Shown: positions 39,661-49,195 of the stretch, in pieces
Layout of the letters: each line of letters begins with the position of its first letter
Numbering within the stretch: the stretch's first letter is position 1
Assembly: GCF_947493875.1 (NCBI RefSeq)
Contig: NZ_CANLSU010000002.1
Location: 1 to 64,000 of the forward strand
Length of the DNA: 64,000 nucleotides
Direction of reading: 5' to 3'
Source: an uncultured Marinococcus sp.
GTDB taxonomy: Bacteria > Bacillota > Bacilli > Bacillales > Marinococcaceae
Notes under the pieces: model-generated
What the model was told of the DNA's origin: nothing
The model's input: the letters and a program-made list of their open reading frames with translations, nothing else
The model's database searches: none
Program-made: the position numbers and the translations under genes

Positions 39661-40476
39661 GTGGCAAAAAGATTAGACCGTGAACAATGGAGCGTATTTC
39701 AAAGCGAGCTCTATCAGACAAATACGACTGTCGTCGTGACAGATGATTTGATATTAATCACAGACCCTACATGGCTCCCAGCGGAGATTGAGGAGATACG
39801 GAATTTTGTCGGGGAACGAAAAAAGAATCAGCCGGTATATCTGCTGCTGACCCATTCGGATTTTGATCACGTTATCGGAGCCGGTGCTTTTCCGGAAGCA
39901 ACTATCATTGCTTCCCGAGGATTTAATGCAAGATCCGATAAGGAAGAGATTGTTCAGCAAATGAAAGAGTTTGACAGTGCATATTATATTCACCGCAGCT
40001 ATGAACTCCAGTATCCGAAACCAGATATTATTGTTGATTCGGATGAGCAGGTGCTTGAAGAAGGGGAGACCAAAATTACATTCTATCTGGCACCGGGCCA
40101 TACCGTGGACGGACTGGCAGCAGTCGTAGAACCGCTTGGTCTCTGCATCGCCGGAGACTACTTAAGCAATGTAGAGATTCCCATTATTGAATATCACAGC
40201 GAATCCTACCAGTTTACGTTAAAAAAGCTGGATGAGCTCTGGAAGGACAGCAAATACAGCACTGTGGTTCCGGGACATGGTCTTGTAGCCTCGAAGCCGG
40301 AAGAAATAGAAAAGCGTCTCCGGGATTCAGAATGGTATATTGAAAATACGAAAAAATCGCTGAAAGACCCATACGTGGAGAGTGCCATTTTTGCGTTTAT
40401 TGACCGTCATAAGTTTGAAGCACCGTTAAAGCAGGTACACGCAGATAATAAAGAACAATTAAAAACGGAAAGATAG
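39661..40476 (+). CDS. MBL-fold metallo-hydrolase
   Basis: The 271-residue metallo-beta-lactamase-fold hydrolase has the metal motif LLTHSDFDHVIG (H-x-x-D-x-D-H form), then APGHTVDG, IAGDYL (Asp) and VVPGHG, so the dinuclear site looks complete. Substrate is unknown. GTG 39661 is favoured by AAGGTGATC just upstream; ATG 39634 gives nine more residues but has no ribosome site. It is monocistronic and convergent with motB. The 210 bases upstream of its start hold no further gene. Confidence 0.83.
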   Translation: MAKRLDREQWSVFQSELYQTNTTVVVTDDLILITDPTWLPAEIEEIRNFVGERKKNQPVYLLLTHSDFDHVIGAGAFPEATIIASRGFNARSDKEEIVQQMKEFDSAYYIHRSYELQYPKPDIIVDSDEQVLEEGETKITFYLAPGHTVDGLAAVVEPLGLCIAGDYLSNVEIPIIEYHSESYQFTLKKLDELWKDSKYSTVVPGHGLVASKPEEIEKRLRDSEWYIENTKKSLKDPYVESAIFAFIDRHKFEAPLKQVHADNKEQLKTER

Positions 40477-40477
40477 A

Positions 40478-40514
40478 AAACTGGCTGCCCTTTTAAGGAG
40501 CAGCCAGTTTTTGG
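40478..40514. terminator. Bidirectional terminator between MBL hydrolase and motB
   Basis: AAAACTGGCTGC pairs with GCAGCCAGTTTT across CCTTTTAAGGA, with T-rich and A-rich flanks. Confidence 0.85.
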
Positions 40515-40525
40515 TTTAGTATTTC

Positions 40526-41284
40526 TTATTCAGAGGACTCGTTTTGATTACGTGGAAGAATCAATACCTCCACGCGCCGGTTCTGGGCACGGCCCTCTTC
40601 GGTATCATTAGAAGCCACCGGTTCAAACTCGCCGAACCCCTTGGCACTGAAGTCTCTTGGGTCGAGATCGGGATTTTCGAGCACTATCTCCATAAAATGC
40701 ACTGCCCGCATGACGCTGAGTTCCCAGTTTGTGCTAAAATCGGCGTTCGCGATAGGGGTGTCATCCGTATGGCCGCTGATAATAATGTTGCGCGGGGGAT
40801 TTAGTACCAGCAGCTCGGACATATCCCCGGCAGTTTCAAGAGCCTCTTCGCGTATTTCTGCTTCACCAACATTAAACAAAATATTGTCTTTAATGGAGAG
40901 GAGCAGTCCATCATCAGAGAGACGGGTCGTAAACTGGCCTTCAAGTCCCCGCTCATCAATAAATCCTTCCACTCTCTCCTGGAGCTCGGCAAGTTCGTTT
41001 TGATCCTCTGCCTCTTCGATTGCTGTTGGAGGACTTTCATCGACATTGTCTTCGGCGTTCAGCTCTTCGACAGAGCTTCCGGATTCGTTGATGCCGCTTC
41101 CACCAGTGAAAACAGAGTTAAAGGAATCGGAGATCTGGTCAAATTTTCGGGCATCCACCTCACTTGATGCAAATAGCACGATAAACAGTGCAAGCAGCAG
41201 GGTCAGGAGGTCTGCGTAAGGAAGAAGCCAAGCTTCACTGACGTGTTCTTCCTCTTCCTTTTTCCGCTTACGCCGCCTAGCCAT
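40526..41284 (-). CDS. motB: Flagellar stator protein MotB
   Basis: The 252-residue stator subunit has a basic N-terminus, a single helix with the ion-binding Asp25 (LPYADLLTLLLALFIVLFASS), a plug/linker region and a C-terminal OmpA-like peptidoglycan-binding domain (IIISGHTDDTPIANADFSTNWELS, GRAQNRRVEVLILPR). It is very like B. subtilis MotB through its length. ATG 41284 has GAAGGAAGGTG upstream and overlaps the motA stop region by eight bases. Whether H+ or Na+ drives it is not certain; it looks more like MotB than the Na+-type MotS. Confidence 0.94.
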   Translation of the reverse strand: MARRRKRKKEEEEHVSEAWLLPYADLLTLLLALFIVLFASSEVDARKFDQISDSFNSVFTGGSGINESGSSVEELNAEDNVDESPPTAIEEAEDQNELAELQERVEGFIDERGLEGQFTTRLSDDGLLLSIKDNILFNVGEAEIREEALETAGDMSELLVLNPPRNIIISGHTDDTPIANADFSTNWELSVMRAVHFMEIVLENPDLDPRDFSAKGFGEFEPVASNDTEEGRAQNRRVEVLILPRNQNESSE

Positions 41285-42089
41285 TTTCGGCACCTTCCTT
41301 CCATTCGGTTTCCTGGGCCGCTTCCATAATCTTTTCCCGTTCCTTCGCTGGAACGTACATTAAAAGCTTTTGTTCAATTGTTTTGGGCGGCTGCCCCTCC
41401 TGGACCGATAATACACCTTCAATCATGACACTGCGGACATGAATTTCGTGCTTGGATTTGCGCTTGAGTTTATTGGCAAAGGGGTGCCAGAGCACATAGC
41501 CGGTGAAAATGCCGAGAAGTGTGGCGACGAAGGCAGCGCTGATTGCTTCTCCAAGCTTATCGATATCAGACATGTCGGCAAGCGCCGCAATGAGACCGAC
41601 CACAGCACCGAGCACACCGAGTGTAGGAGCATAGGTTCCTGCCTGGGTAAAAATAGAAACGCCTGTTTGATGACGGGATTCGATTGCTTCGAGCTCTTCG
41701 CTCATGATGTCGCGGATGAAATCTGAGTTCTGGCCGTCCACAGCCATCGTCATACCATTACGAAGAAAGGGGTCCTGAATGTCCTGAACGTCGCCCTCGA
41801 GGGCCAAGAGACCTTCTTTTCTAGCTGTCTGGGCCCATTTGGAGAACATGGGAACAAGCTGAGCGACACTCCATTCATTCTGATTTTTAAATAAAACGCC
41901 GAAAAGCTTCGGCACGTTTTTTAATTCATTACCGGGGAAAGCAATTACTACAGTGGCGATCGTTCCCCCAAAAATAATTAATAAAGCGGCCGGGTTCAGC
42001 AAAGAAATGAGCTCCATCCCTTTAATGGCGATACCGCTCATGATAGCTGCAAAAGCTATAATAATGCCGATGGTTGATGCCTTATCCAT
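41277..42089 (-). CDS. motA: Flagellar stator protein MotA
   Basis: The 270-residue, four-helix stator subunit has ALLIIFGGTIATVVIAFP in helix 2, the cytoplasmic loop that contacts FliG, TYAPTLGVLGAVVGLIAALADM, and AAFVATLLGIFTGYVLWHPFANKLK in the last helices. It is the partner of MotB in an operon with overlapping ends. ATG 42089 is placed nine bases after AAAGGGA. The genes lie alone, not in a flagellar cluster, as in B. subtilis. Confidence 0.95.
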   Translation of the reverse strand: MDKASTIGIIIAFAAIMSGIAIKGMELISLLNPAALLIIFGGTIATVVIAFPGNELKNVPKLFGVLFKNQNEWSVAQLVPMFSKWAQTARKEGLLALEGDVQDIQDPFLRNGMTMAVDGQNSDFIRDIMSEELEAIESRHQTGVSIFTQAGTYAPTLGVLGAVVGLIAALADMSDIDKLGEAISAAFVATLLGIFTGYVLWHPFANKLKRKSKHEIHVRSVMIEGVLSVQEGQPPKTIEQKLLMYVPAKEREKIMEAAQETEWKEGAENG

Positions 42090-42257
42090 ACGTATCAATC
42101 CCTTTATGTTTGATTCTACTGTTTATATCGGCGCTTAAGATGCTAACATAAAGAAGGATAGAAAAATTCATGAGGAAGTAAGGAATAATTAACTAGGCAG
42201 ACGATCTTGTGAATAAAAAAGCATAAAGACGCCTTGAATGGCAGGGAAAGGATGTCC

Positions 42258-43118
42258 ATGATGAAAAAATGGATGATCGTTGCAGGAATGTCGGGGCTCT
42301 TGGTCAGTACCGGCTGTGCGAATAACGGGAACGAAGAGAGCGGAGCTGACGAAGCTGAAGAAGCCTCTTCGGACGCTTCAGGGAAAAATAACGGAGAAGG
42401 TCAGGAAGAAACAGAGGGCGATACAGAAGAGAATGCAGAGGAAGCAGAAAATGACGGCCGGTCAGAGGCAGGAGAGGATCCACCTGAGACAGAAGAAAAC
42501 GGAGATTTGGAGAACCCATCGGCTATCGACGCTTTAATTAACCGTGAATACCATCTGCCTTCAGATTATGAACCGGAAAACTTAGTAATTCCGGACGTGG
42601 CTTTTCCATTTGAGGGAGAGCCCCAGAAAAAGTATATGAGAGAAAAAGCGGCAGATCAGCTTGAAAACATGTTCGCGGAGGCACAAGAGGAGGATATTGA
42701 GCTTTCAGCTGTGTCGGGATACCGTTCGTATGACCGTCAGGAAAGTATATTTGCAGCTAACGCGGAAGAAGACGGAGAAGAAGAGGCGAACAAATATAGT
42801 GCAAGAGCCGGGGAGAGCGAGCATCAAAGCGGTCTGGCGATGGACGTGAGTGCTGCATCCGTCGGCTATTCGTTGACGACAGATCTCGGTGAAACAGAAG
42901 AAGGGGAATGGCTTGAAGAAAATGCGCATGAGTACGGCTTTGTAGTCCGCTATCCTGAGGATAAAACGGATATTACCGGCTATCAGTATGAGCCCTGGCA
43001 CCTGCGGTATGTAGGAAAAGATTTAGCCGGAACGCTTCACGAAAACGATTGGGTGATGGAAGAGTATTACGGAGAGGAGCTCGAAGAAGAGTCATCAAAC
43101 GGCGAAGAAGACAAATAA
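42258..43118 (+). CDS. M15 D,D-/L,D-carboxypeptidase lipoprotein (VanY/LdcB-like)
   Basis: The ~286-residue exported lipoprotein has a lipobox LLVSTGC around residue 18 and an ~70-residue very acidic linker rich in Glu, Gly and Asn. A VanY-type zinc peptidase domain follows: AVSGYRSYDRQ, SEHQSGLAMDVS (His and Asp ligands) and EPWHLRYVG (His ligand). It should trim peptidoglycan stem peptides at the wall. ATG 42258 or 42261 fit the GGAAAGG ribosome site; 42252 would be too close. The acidic linker is unusual for the family and fits a salt-adapted surface. Confidence 0.9.
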   Translation: MMKKWMIVAGMSGLLVSTGCANNGNEESGADEAEEASSDASGKNNGEGQEETEGDTEENAEEAENDGRSEAGEDPPETEENGDLENPSAIDALINREYHLPSDYEPENLVIPDVAFPFEGEPQKKYMREKAADQLENMFAEAQEEDIELSAVSGYRSYDRQESIFAANAEEDGEEEANKYSARAGESEHQSGLAMDVSAASVGYSLTTDLGETEEGEWLEENAHEYGFVVRYPEDKTDITGYQYEPWHLRYVGKDLAGTLHENDWVMEEYYGEELEEESSNGEEDK

Positions 43119-43149
43119 AGCCGGGGGACGCCCCCAGGCTTTATTTTTT
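43115..43149. terminator. Bidirectional terminator between M15 gene and prpB
   Basis: AAAGCC-GGGG pairs with CCCC-AGGCTTT, with a run of T on the plus side and of A on the other. Confidence 0.82.
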
Positions 43150-44065
43150 AATCTTCATCGATTGTCGGCAGCTCGGTTTTTGCGATCTTTTCGTCTAATG
43201 CTTCGTAATCGTAGTACGAAATCGTACGGTACAGCTCTTCGCGTGTCTGCATATCCTCAAGCATATCCTTTTGGGTGCCTTTATCATGAATTTCCTGAAA
43301 AACCCGTTCGACGGCTTTGGCAGCGGCCCGCAGGGAAGTAACCGGATAGATGATCATATTAAATCCCCATGATTCGAACTGGTCCGCATGATAATACGGG
43401 GTGCGGCCAAATTCAGTCATATTAGCGAGCAGCGGCGTGCCGCTGAGGCTATCCCCGGCCCGGCGGAAATCCTCCTCTGCGGAAAGAGCTTCCGGGAAGA
43501 TGCCGTCTGCGCCGGCCTCCCGGTAGAGAGCCGCCCTCTCCATAGCTGCGTCTATACCTTCCACGCCCCTGGCGTCGGTACGGGCAATAACGGCGAGCGT
43601 CGGAGCGACTTCTTTGATAACTTTAATCTTTTGAACCATTTCTTCGGCGGAGACTAATTTTTTCCCGTTTAAATGACCGCATTTTTTCGGGAGATCCTGG
43701 TCTTCAATCTGTACGGCGGCCACCCCGGCTTCGGTCATTTCCCGGGCGGTGCGTGCCACGTCGAGCACTCCCCCAAAGCCGGTATCAATATCAACGAGCA
43801 GAGGGAGCTTTGCTGCGCGAACAATATCCCGGGCCCGTTCAGCAACTTCATGGGAATGAATGATGCCAAGGTCCGGCAGGCCCCGACTCGCTGTATAGGC
43901 AGCGCCCGATAGATACAAAATATCAAAGCCGGTGTTTCTGGCGATCAGTGCAGACATGCTGTCATGAACACCGGGAATTTTTACCGCCGGCTTCTGCTTA
44001 ATACGGTCACGAAATAATTGGGCGAGTTCCTTTTGGGAAACAGGTTCTTCGGTTAACCAACTCAA
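43148..44065 (-). CDS. prpB: Methylisocitrate lyase PrpB
   Basis: The 305-residue isocitrate-lyase-family enzyme cleaves 2-methylisocitrate to pyruvate and succinate. DIDTGFGGVLDVARTA carries Mg ligands, QIEDQDLPKKCGHLNGKKLV contains the catalytic Cys of the KKCGH motif, and ARTDARGVEGID follows. It is the last gene of prpC-prpD-prpB, 14 bases after prpD. AAAGGAGGAAATAC precedes the ATG. Confidence 0.95.
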   Translation of the reverse strand: MSWLTEEPVSQKELAQLFRDRIKQKPAVKIPGVHDSMSALIARNTGFDILYLSGAAYTASRGLPDLGIIHSHEVAERARDIVRAAKLPLLVDIDTGFGGVLDVARTAREMTEAGVAAVQIEDQDLPKKCGHLNGKKLVSAEEMVQKIKVIKEVAPTLAVIARTDARGVEGIDAAMERAALYREAGADGIFPEALSAEEDFRRAGDSLSGTPLLANMTEFGRTPYYHADQFESWGFNMIIYPVTSLRAAAKAVERVFQEIHDKGTQKDMLEDMQTREELYRTISYYDYEALDEKIAKTELPTIDED

Positions 44066-44079
44066 TGTATTTCCTCCTT

Positions 44080-45507
44080 TTAGTAAACCCAGTCTGACAT
44101 AAAGTGATGAACAGGAGTTTCTGCCAGCCGGTCATGGTCGAGCATTTGTTCCAGAAGCAGGGAGGCCTGTTTTGGCGGATAGTGGGCATTCAGATTCTGC
44201 CGGCACTTTTCGATAATCTGCGGCTTGGCCTCTTCCCGGCGGCGCTGGTGGCCGAGCGGGTATTCCACTTCTACGGGGGCTGTGCTTGTGCCGTCCATAA
44301 AGTGGACCTGCACCTGGTTGGGGATGGAACGCTTGGATGGATCCAGGTAATCCTCGGTGTACTGTTTGTTTTCTTTCACGATCATTTTGTTCCGGAGCTG
44401 GTCAATCACAGGATTTGCGGCAGCGGAATCCTCATAGTGATCAGCGTCAAGCCGGCCGAAGATCAAGCCGATGGCTGTCATATACTGCAGGCAGTGATCA
44501 CGGTCTGCAGGGTTTTGCAGCGGGCCGGTTTTATCGATAATACGGATAGCAGCTTCATGAGTAACAATATCGATGCGCTCAATATCCTGCAGCCGTTCTT
44601 TTACCTCCCCGTGCAGTTCAATCGCAGCTTCCACAGCGGTTTGGGCGTGGAATTCAGCCGGGAAGGAGACTTTGAACAGAACGTGCTCCATCACGTAAGC
44701 ATCCATTTTCGGCACAGAAAGCTCCTCGCCGTTCATCATGACATCCTGAAAGCCCCAGCCTTTAGCAGAAAGAGCGGTAGCATACCCCATCTCCCCTTTC
44801 ACAGCCATTAAGGCAAGACGAACACCCCGGCTGGTGGCGTCACCGGCGGCCCATGATTTACGGGAGCCGGCATTAGGATAATGGCGGTAGGTGCGGAGAC
44901 TGGAATTGTCCACCCATGCGTTGGAAACCGCGTTGATCATTTCCTGCTTACTGCCGCCGAGCATGTGGGTGACCACCGCTGTCGTAGCTACTTTAACGAG
45001 AAGCACATGGTCGAGCCCGACTCGGTTAAAGCTGTGGTTTAAAGCGATGGATCCCTGAATTTCATGGGCTTTCACCATGGCGGTTAGTACGTCGTGCATC
45101 GTCAGGGGATTTTTGCCTTCTGCTACGCGCTTTCGGCTTAAATAGTCGGCGGTGGCAAGAATGCCCCCGAGATTATCGGAAGGGTGGCCCCATTCTTTGG
45201 CAAGCCAGGTATCGTTATAATCGAGCCAGCGGATTGCGCAGCCGATATTAAAAGCAGCATGCACCGGGTCGAGTTCAAACTGGGTGCCCGGCATGCGTGC
45301 GCCGTTCGGGACGATAGTGCCCGGCACAATAGGTCCGAGGTGCTTGGTGCACTCCGGATATCGTAATGCCAGGATTCCTGCCCCTAGCGTATCCATTAAT
45401 ACATAGCGGGCGGTATCATACGCCTCACTGCTTGAAATGTCCTGGTCATATACATAGTCGGCGATGTCGGTCAGTAAAGCATCCGTCTGCTGCATTGTCT
45501 GGTTCAT
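44080..45507 (-). CDS. prpD: 2-Methylcitrate dehydratase PrpD
   Basis: The 475-residue MmgE/PrpD-family dehydratase removes water from 2-methylcitrate to give 2-methylaconitate. Typical stretches are [48 protein letters not shown] and [23 protein letters not shown], quoted in part. ATG 45507 is eight bases after AAGGAGG; the ATG two codons earlier is too close. It lies between prpC and prpB. Confidence 0.95.
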   Translation of the reverse strand: MNQTMQQTDALLTDIADYVYDQDISSSEAYDTARYVLMDTLGAGILALRYPECTKHLGPIVPGTIVPNGARMPGTQFELDPVHAAFNIGCAIRWLDYNDTWLAKEWGHPSDNLGGILATADYLSRKRVAEGKNPLTMHDVLTAMVKAHEIQGSIALNHSFNRVGLDHVLLVKVATTAVVTHMLGGSKQEMINAVSNAWVDNSSLRTYRHYPNAGSRKSWAAGDATSRGVRLALMAVKGEMGYATALSAKGWGFQDVMMNGEELSVPKMDAYVMEHVLFKVSFPAEFHAQTAVEAAIELHGEVKERLQDIERIDIVTHEAAIRIIDKTGPLQNPADRDHCLQYMTAIGLIFGRLDADHYEDSAAANPVIDQLRNKMIVKENKQYTEDYLDPSKRSIPNQVQVHFMDGTSTAPVEVEYPLGHQRRREEAKPQIIEKCRQNLNAHYPPKQASLLLEQMLDHDRLAETPVHHFMSDWVY

Positions 45508-45520
45508 TTTCATTTCCTCC

Positions 45521-46639
45521 TTAGGTTAACGTGATACCCCGTGGGCCGGTGTAGTTGACTCTCGGGCGGAACAAGCGGTTATTGCTGTGCTGCTCGATCA
45601 CATGAGCTCCGAGTCCGGCGGCCCGCGATGCAAAAAAGATAGGCGTATACAGGTCAATTGGGATGCCGAGCAGATAATACACCGGCGCTGCGTAGTAGTC
45701 GAGGTTTGGATGCAGCCCTTTTTCTTCTGCAATCAGCTCTTCACCGCGTACGCACATATCATACAGGTCCATGCGATCCTGCTTTTCCGCGAGTCGGTGC
45801 AGCGATTTTTTCATCAGCTGGGCGCGCGGGTCCATTTTTTTCATATACACCCTGTGGCCAAATCCCATGATTCGTTCTTTGTTGGCCAGCTTTTCACGGA
45901 AGAGCCGCTCGACTCCGTCCGGGGTGCCGGCTTCGAGCAGGAGATGCATAACGGCTTCATTGGCTCCCCCGTGTAAAGGCCCCTTCAGAGAAGCCACCGC
46001 ACCCGTAAAGGCACCATACATATCGGCCTGTGTGGAGGCAATCACCCGGGCTGCGAATGTTGAGTTTGGCATTTCATGCTCAATGTAGGCCACAAGCGAC
46101 TGGTCAAACACTTCGGTTTCCAATGCTGTTGGCGTTTTCCCGGTGAGCATGTGAAGCATATTGGCGCTAAAAGACATCGAAGGGTCTGGAGATATGAGTG
46201 ATTCCTGCTGCTGCGTACGATAACTGCCGGCCATAATGGCAGGTATAGCGCCCAGCAGTTTGACCGCTTTTTCCTGATTGGCTTCTGCGGAATGGTCATG
46301 CATATGCTTCTCTGAGCCCGCAAGCAGGGAAATGCCGGTACGGAGCATATCCATGGCACTCATTGAAGCAGGAAACAACGAAAAGGACGAAGTCAGGGAT
46401 TCCGGAAGATCGAGCTGTTGATAAAGGCGGTCCTGGAACGATTGCTTCTCCCCTGTTTTTGGAAGAGAGCCGTAAAGAAGCAAATGAGCAACATCCAAAA
46501 AATGACGATTTTCCGCTAATTCAATAAGGTCGTAGCCGCGTATAACAATTTGTTCCTGCTCCACATCAAGATAGGAAATCGACGTCTCGGCGGCAATAAC
46601 ACCTTCAAGGCCAGGGCTGTACTCGTTTTCTGCAGACAT
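45521..46639 (-). CDS. prpC: 2-Methylcitrate/citrate synthase
   Basis: The 372-residue citrate-synthase-fold enzyme condenses propionyl-CoA (or acetyl-CoA) with oxaloacetate. Active-site segments are [18 protein letters not shown] (His), [16 protein letters not shown] (His) and [13 protein letters not shown] (region of the catalytic Asp). It corresponds to MmgD/PrpC of Bacilli. It is the first gene of the operon, with AAGGAGGCACCACT before the ATG, and lies behind a GntR operator and a cre-like site. Confidence 0.93.
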   Translation of the reverse strand: MSAENEYSPGLEGVIAAETSISYLDVEQEQIVIRGYDLIELAENRHFLDVAHLLLYGSLPKTGEKQSFQDRLYQQLDLPESLTSSFSLFPASMSAMDMLRTGISLLAGSEKHMHDHSAEANQEKAVKLLGAIPAIMAGSYRTQQQESLISPDPSMSFSANMLHMLTGKTPTALETEVFDQSLVAYIEHEMPNSTFAARVIASTQADMYGAFTGAVASLKGPLHGGANEAVMHLLLEAGTPDGVERLFREKLANKERIMGFGHRVYMKKMDPRAQLMKKSLHRLAEKQDRMDLYDMCVRGEELIAEEKGLHPNLDYYAAPVYYLLGIPIDLYTPIFFASRAAGLGAHVIEQHSNNRLFRPRVNYTGPRGITLT

Positions 46640-46658
46640 AGTGGTGCCTCCTTTATTT

Positions 46659-46672
46659 TTAAAGCGTTTTCA
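46659..46672 (-). promoter_or_regulatory. Candidate cre site upstream of prpC
   Basis: Minus strand TGAAAACGCTTTAA matches the cre consensus TGWAANCGNTNWCA except for one base. Its place just ahead of prpC fits CcpA repression of propionate catabolism by preferred sugars. Confidence 0.6.
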
Positions 46673-46704
46673 AAAACGGTTAAAAATATAAGCTGCTTCT
46701 TTGT

Positions 46705-46722
46705 ATAATTGTATACAATTAT
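46705..46722. promoter_or_regulatory. GntR operator in the prpC promoter region
   Basis: ATAATTGTATACAATTAT is a perfect 18-base palindrome with the TTGTATACAA core typical of FCD-type GntR regulators. It lies between the regulator stop (46754) and prpC start (46639). Confidence 0.8.
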
Positions 46723-46753
46723 TTGGAAAAAGGCAAAATCCTTTTAGCAACTC

Positions 46754-47410
46754 CTAGGAAGAAGAAATATGAAATTCAAGTGTTTCTTTCGTCGAGGCGA
46801 GGCTTCTTTGGATATGAGTGCGCATGTAATGCTCAGCCGCGGGGCCATCTTTTTGTTCGATAGCAGCCAGGATTTTTTCGTGTTCAGATACTGGAGTATC
46901 GATTGTATAATCAGGGTGTCTGTAGCCGCTGAGCCGCCGGTATCTTTCAAGACGGCTGTTCAGCTGGTTTAAAAACTGGACCGCCGTAGGCGAAGCGTGT
47001 TCATACAATAGATGATGGAAGCGGCTGCCGTACGTAATGGAAGTAAATCGTTCATCTGCTTCAGCCATATGCAGAAGTGCTTCTCTCATGGCTGTTACAG
47101 CCTCAGAGGAGGCCCGCATGGCAGCTTCTTTAGCCACAAGTCCTTCGAGTGCTTCCCGGACGGCAAAAATATCGACAGCTTCTTCAATACTGAGCGCCTG
47201 GACCTCCATACGCCCATTCGCTTTTTTCACAATTAATCCCTCGAGCTCGAGACGGTAGAGCGCCTGACGGAGCGGCGTACGGCTTACTGCGATTTCTTCA
47301 GTTAGTTGTTCCTCACGGAGCGCCTGCCCCGGGGAATAATGAAATTCAATGATGTTTTGCTTTAAAGCTTCGTAGGCTAAATCGCTTACGGATACACGGC
47401 GTCTCTGCAC
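46754..47410 (-). CDS. GntR-family (FadR/FCD) regulator of the methylcitrate operon
   Basis: The 218-residue regulator has an N-terminal winged helix (LREEQLTEEIAVSRTPLRQALYRLELEGL, quoted in part) and a C-terminal FCD helical domain with metal/ligand residues (SRFHHLLYEHAS, VSEHEKILAAI, HYMRTHIQ). It is encoded directly upstream of prpC on the same strand, with a palindromic operator between. It probably responds to a methylcitrate-cycle intermediate, which is inference. The start is GTG 47410 behind GGGAG. Confidence 0.88.
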   Translation of the reverse strand: MQRRRVSVSDLAYEALKQNIIEFHYSPGQALREEQLTEEIAVSRTPLRQALYRLELEGLIVKKANGRMEVQALSIEEAVDIFAVREALEGLVAKEAAMRASSEAVTAMREALLHMAEADERFTSITYGSRFHHLLYEHASPTAVQFLNQLNSRLERYRRLSGYRHPDYTIDTPVSEHEKILAAIEQKDGPAAEHYMRTHIQRSLASTKETLEFHISSS

Positions 47411-47450
47411 AGGCCTTCGCTCCCTTCGGTTTGATTTAACCTATTATAGC

Positions 47451-47480
47451 AAAAAAGAGACCGGCTGAGTGCCGGTCTCC
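47451..47480 (-). terminator. Terminator of the MFS gene
   Basis: Minus strand GAGACCGGC pairs with GCCGGTCTC around ACTCA, followed by T6. Confidence 0.88.
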
Positions 47481-48872
47481 TTATTCAGGATTCTTCTCTG
47501 ACCGGGGCTCGACCCGGAAGGCGCGGAAGGTGTACGTAAACATGGCAAGGGCGAACAGGGAAACCAGGGTCAGGATGAGATAAACGTTGGAATAAATGGC
47601 GCTGCTGCCGCCGGAAGCAAACGGGTTCAACGAGGTGGTCACGCCCTGAATTCCGAGCACAGCTCCAAAGATGGCACTGCTGAAAGCTCCGGCCATGAAG
47701 TTCATCAGGTTGAACATGCCGATGCCGACGCCGGTTTCATTTTCTTCAAGGACAGAAGACAAAATGTTGGCGGTTGAGCTCTGAATGAGGGGGAATCCTA
47801 TATAAGCAATAATCAGGACAACAGAGACAGCGACTGCGGAAACGCCGGCAAATCCGGAAAGCAGCATTGTTCCAAAAGCAATGAAAACCAGGGCGGCGAT
47901 AACAACTACCTTTGGCCCGTGGCGGTCTGCAAGGTCGCCCCCGGTGCGTCCGAGAAAACCGGCAAGGATGGCTCCCGGAAAGATAACAAGGCCAATCTGC
48001 GTAGTGGAAAGTTCATACAGCTCTCTGGTCATTAGCGGAATGATAAACAAAAGACCGAACATGCTGCAGACTCCGAGAAAACTCGTCAAAATAGTAACAG
48101 TATAGTATTTGTTTCTCAAAAGGGATGGGCGGATAAATGGATCGTCCGCTTTCGCCGTCCGAAAAGCGAAAACAGCCATGAAAACGATAAACATAAGAAG
48201 AAAGATCCATTGAAGAGTAGTAACAAACAGTAAAATTCCGGCTATTGCCACTCCGAAAAGAGCAGCACCTAAATAATCGATAAACCCGGAACGTTTTTCT
48301 TCATCCGGCAGCCATTTTCTAAGAAAAGGTAGAGCTAAAAGCGATAGAATAGAAAATAAGAACAAATAACGCCAGCTGAGCCATCCCCCGAGCAGCCCGC
48401 CAACAATTGGGCCGACGCCGGAAGCGAAGGCTATTGTGGAAGAAATCAGGCCAAATACCCGGCCTTTGTCCTCCGGGAAAAAGCGGGCAGGTATCACAAA
48501 CCCGAGCGCGGGAATAGTTGCTCCGCCTGCCGCCTGAAGGACCCGGGCGACGATAAGCATGGCAAAGCTTTCAGAAAAAAGGCCGAGCGTTGCACCAGCA
48601 GCAAAAAGGATAATGCCAAAGGTGAGCAGAGCTTTAATGGAATAAAAGTCTGCTAGTTTTCCATACATCAGGGCCCCGATAGCGTAGACCATAATGTATG
48701 AAGTAAGTACCCAGCTGACCTGGGAGGAAGAGATGCCGAAATACGACTGGATATCGGGAATTGCTACGTTAAACATGGTGCCGTTCATAACCGCGATGGT
48801 TAAAATCAGAGCCACCAGAAAAATAAGCTTCTTTTTCTGGGCCGGCCCGACGTGTAAGGATTCATTTGTCAT
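47481..48872 (-). CDS. MFS efflux transporter, EmrB/QacA (DHA2) type
   Basis: The 463-residue transporter probably has 14 helices. It shows MNGTMFNVAIPDIQSYF in helix 1, SSSQVSWVLTSYIMVYAIGALMYGKLADF (motif A region) and GPIVGGLLGGWLSWRYLFLFSI (motif C, antiporter signature), the latter two quoted in part. Proton-driven export of drugs or other hydrophobic compounds is likely. It is a single gene ending at a strong terminator close to the GntR gene. Confidence 0.88.
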   Translation of the reverse strand: MTNESLHVGPAQKKKLIFLVALILTIAVMNGTMFNVAIPDIQSYFGISSSQVSWVLTSYIMVYAIGALMYGKLADFYSIKALLTFGIILFAAGATLGLFSESFAMLIVARVLQAAGGATIPALGFVIPARFFPEDKGRVFGLISSTIAFASGVGPIVGGLLGGWLSWRYLFLFSILSLLALPFLRKWLPDEEKRSGFIDYLGAALFGVAIAGILLFVTTLQWIFLLMFIVFMAVFAFRTAKADDPFIRPSLLRNKYYTVTILTSFLGVCSMFGLLFIIPLMTRELYELSTTQIGLVIFPGAILAGFLGRTGGDLADRHGPKVVVIAALVFIAFGTMLLSGFAGVSAVAVSVVLIIAYIGFPLIQSSTANILSSVLEENETGVGIGMFNLMNFMAGAFSSAIFGAVLGIQGVTTSLNPFASGGSSAIYSNVYLILTLVSLFALAMFTYTFRAFRVEPRSEKNPE

Positions 48873-49195
48873 AAAAATTCACGCTTTCTATTGTTAGTTT
48901 CAGGGAATTTGGTTTTGTGTGAAACTATCATATATTAACTGAAACAATACCGAGAAACAAATATAATGAACGAAGCTGTATAGACGCCTCGGGGAATCGC
49001 AAAGTCGTCATTCTCGTCTTTAAGATTATGTGATAATATAAAGTGGTGGATTTGTGTAGATGAAAAATTACTGGGATATTGTGTTTCAGCTGATAATTTT
49101 ACTGTGTTATAAAGGTTTATTACATAGGATGCGGTCATGAATGGCAGGTCTGCATTATGCAGAATATAGAAAAATTAGAATAGGAGAGTCTCGCT
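48873..49195. other. Gene-free region before the hydrolase/Mur-ligase/Ddl cassette, with an inverted repeat
   Basis: The 323 bases hold no frame with a ribosome site. TCTGCAT-T-ATGCAGA at 49149-49163 is a near-perfect palindrome, 33 bases ahead of the cassette start, and is a candidate operator. Several AT-rich stretches could be -10 elements, but I see no confident -35/-10 pair. Confidence 0.4.
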
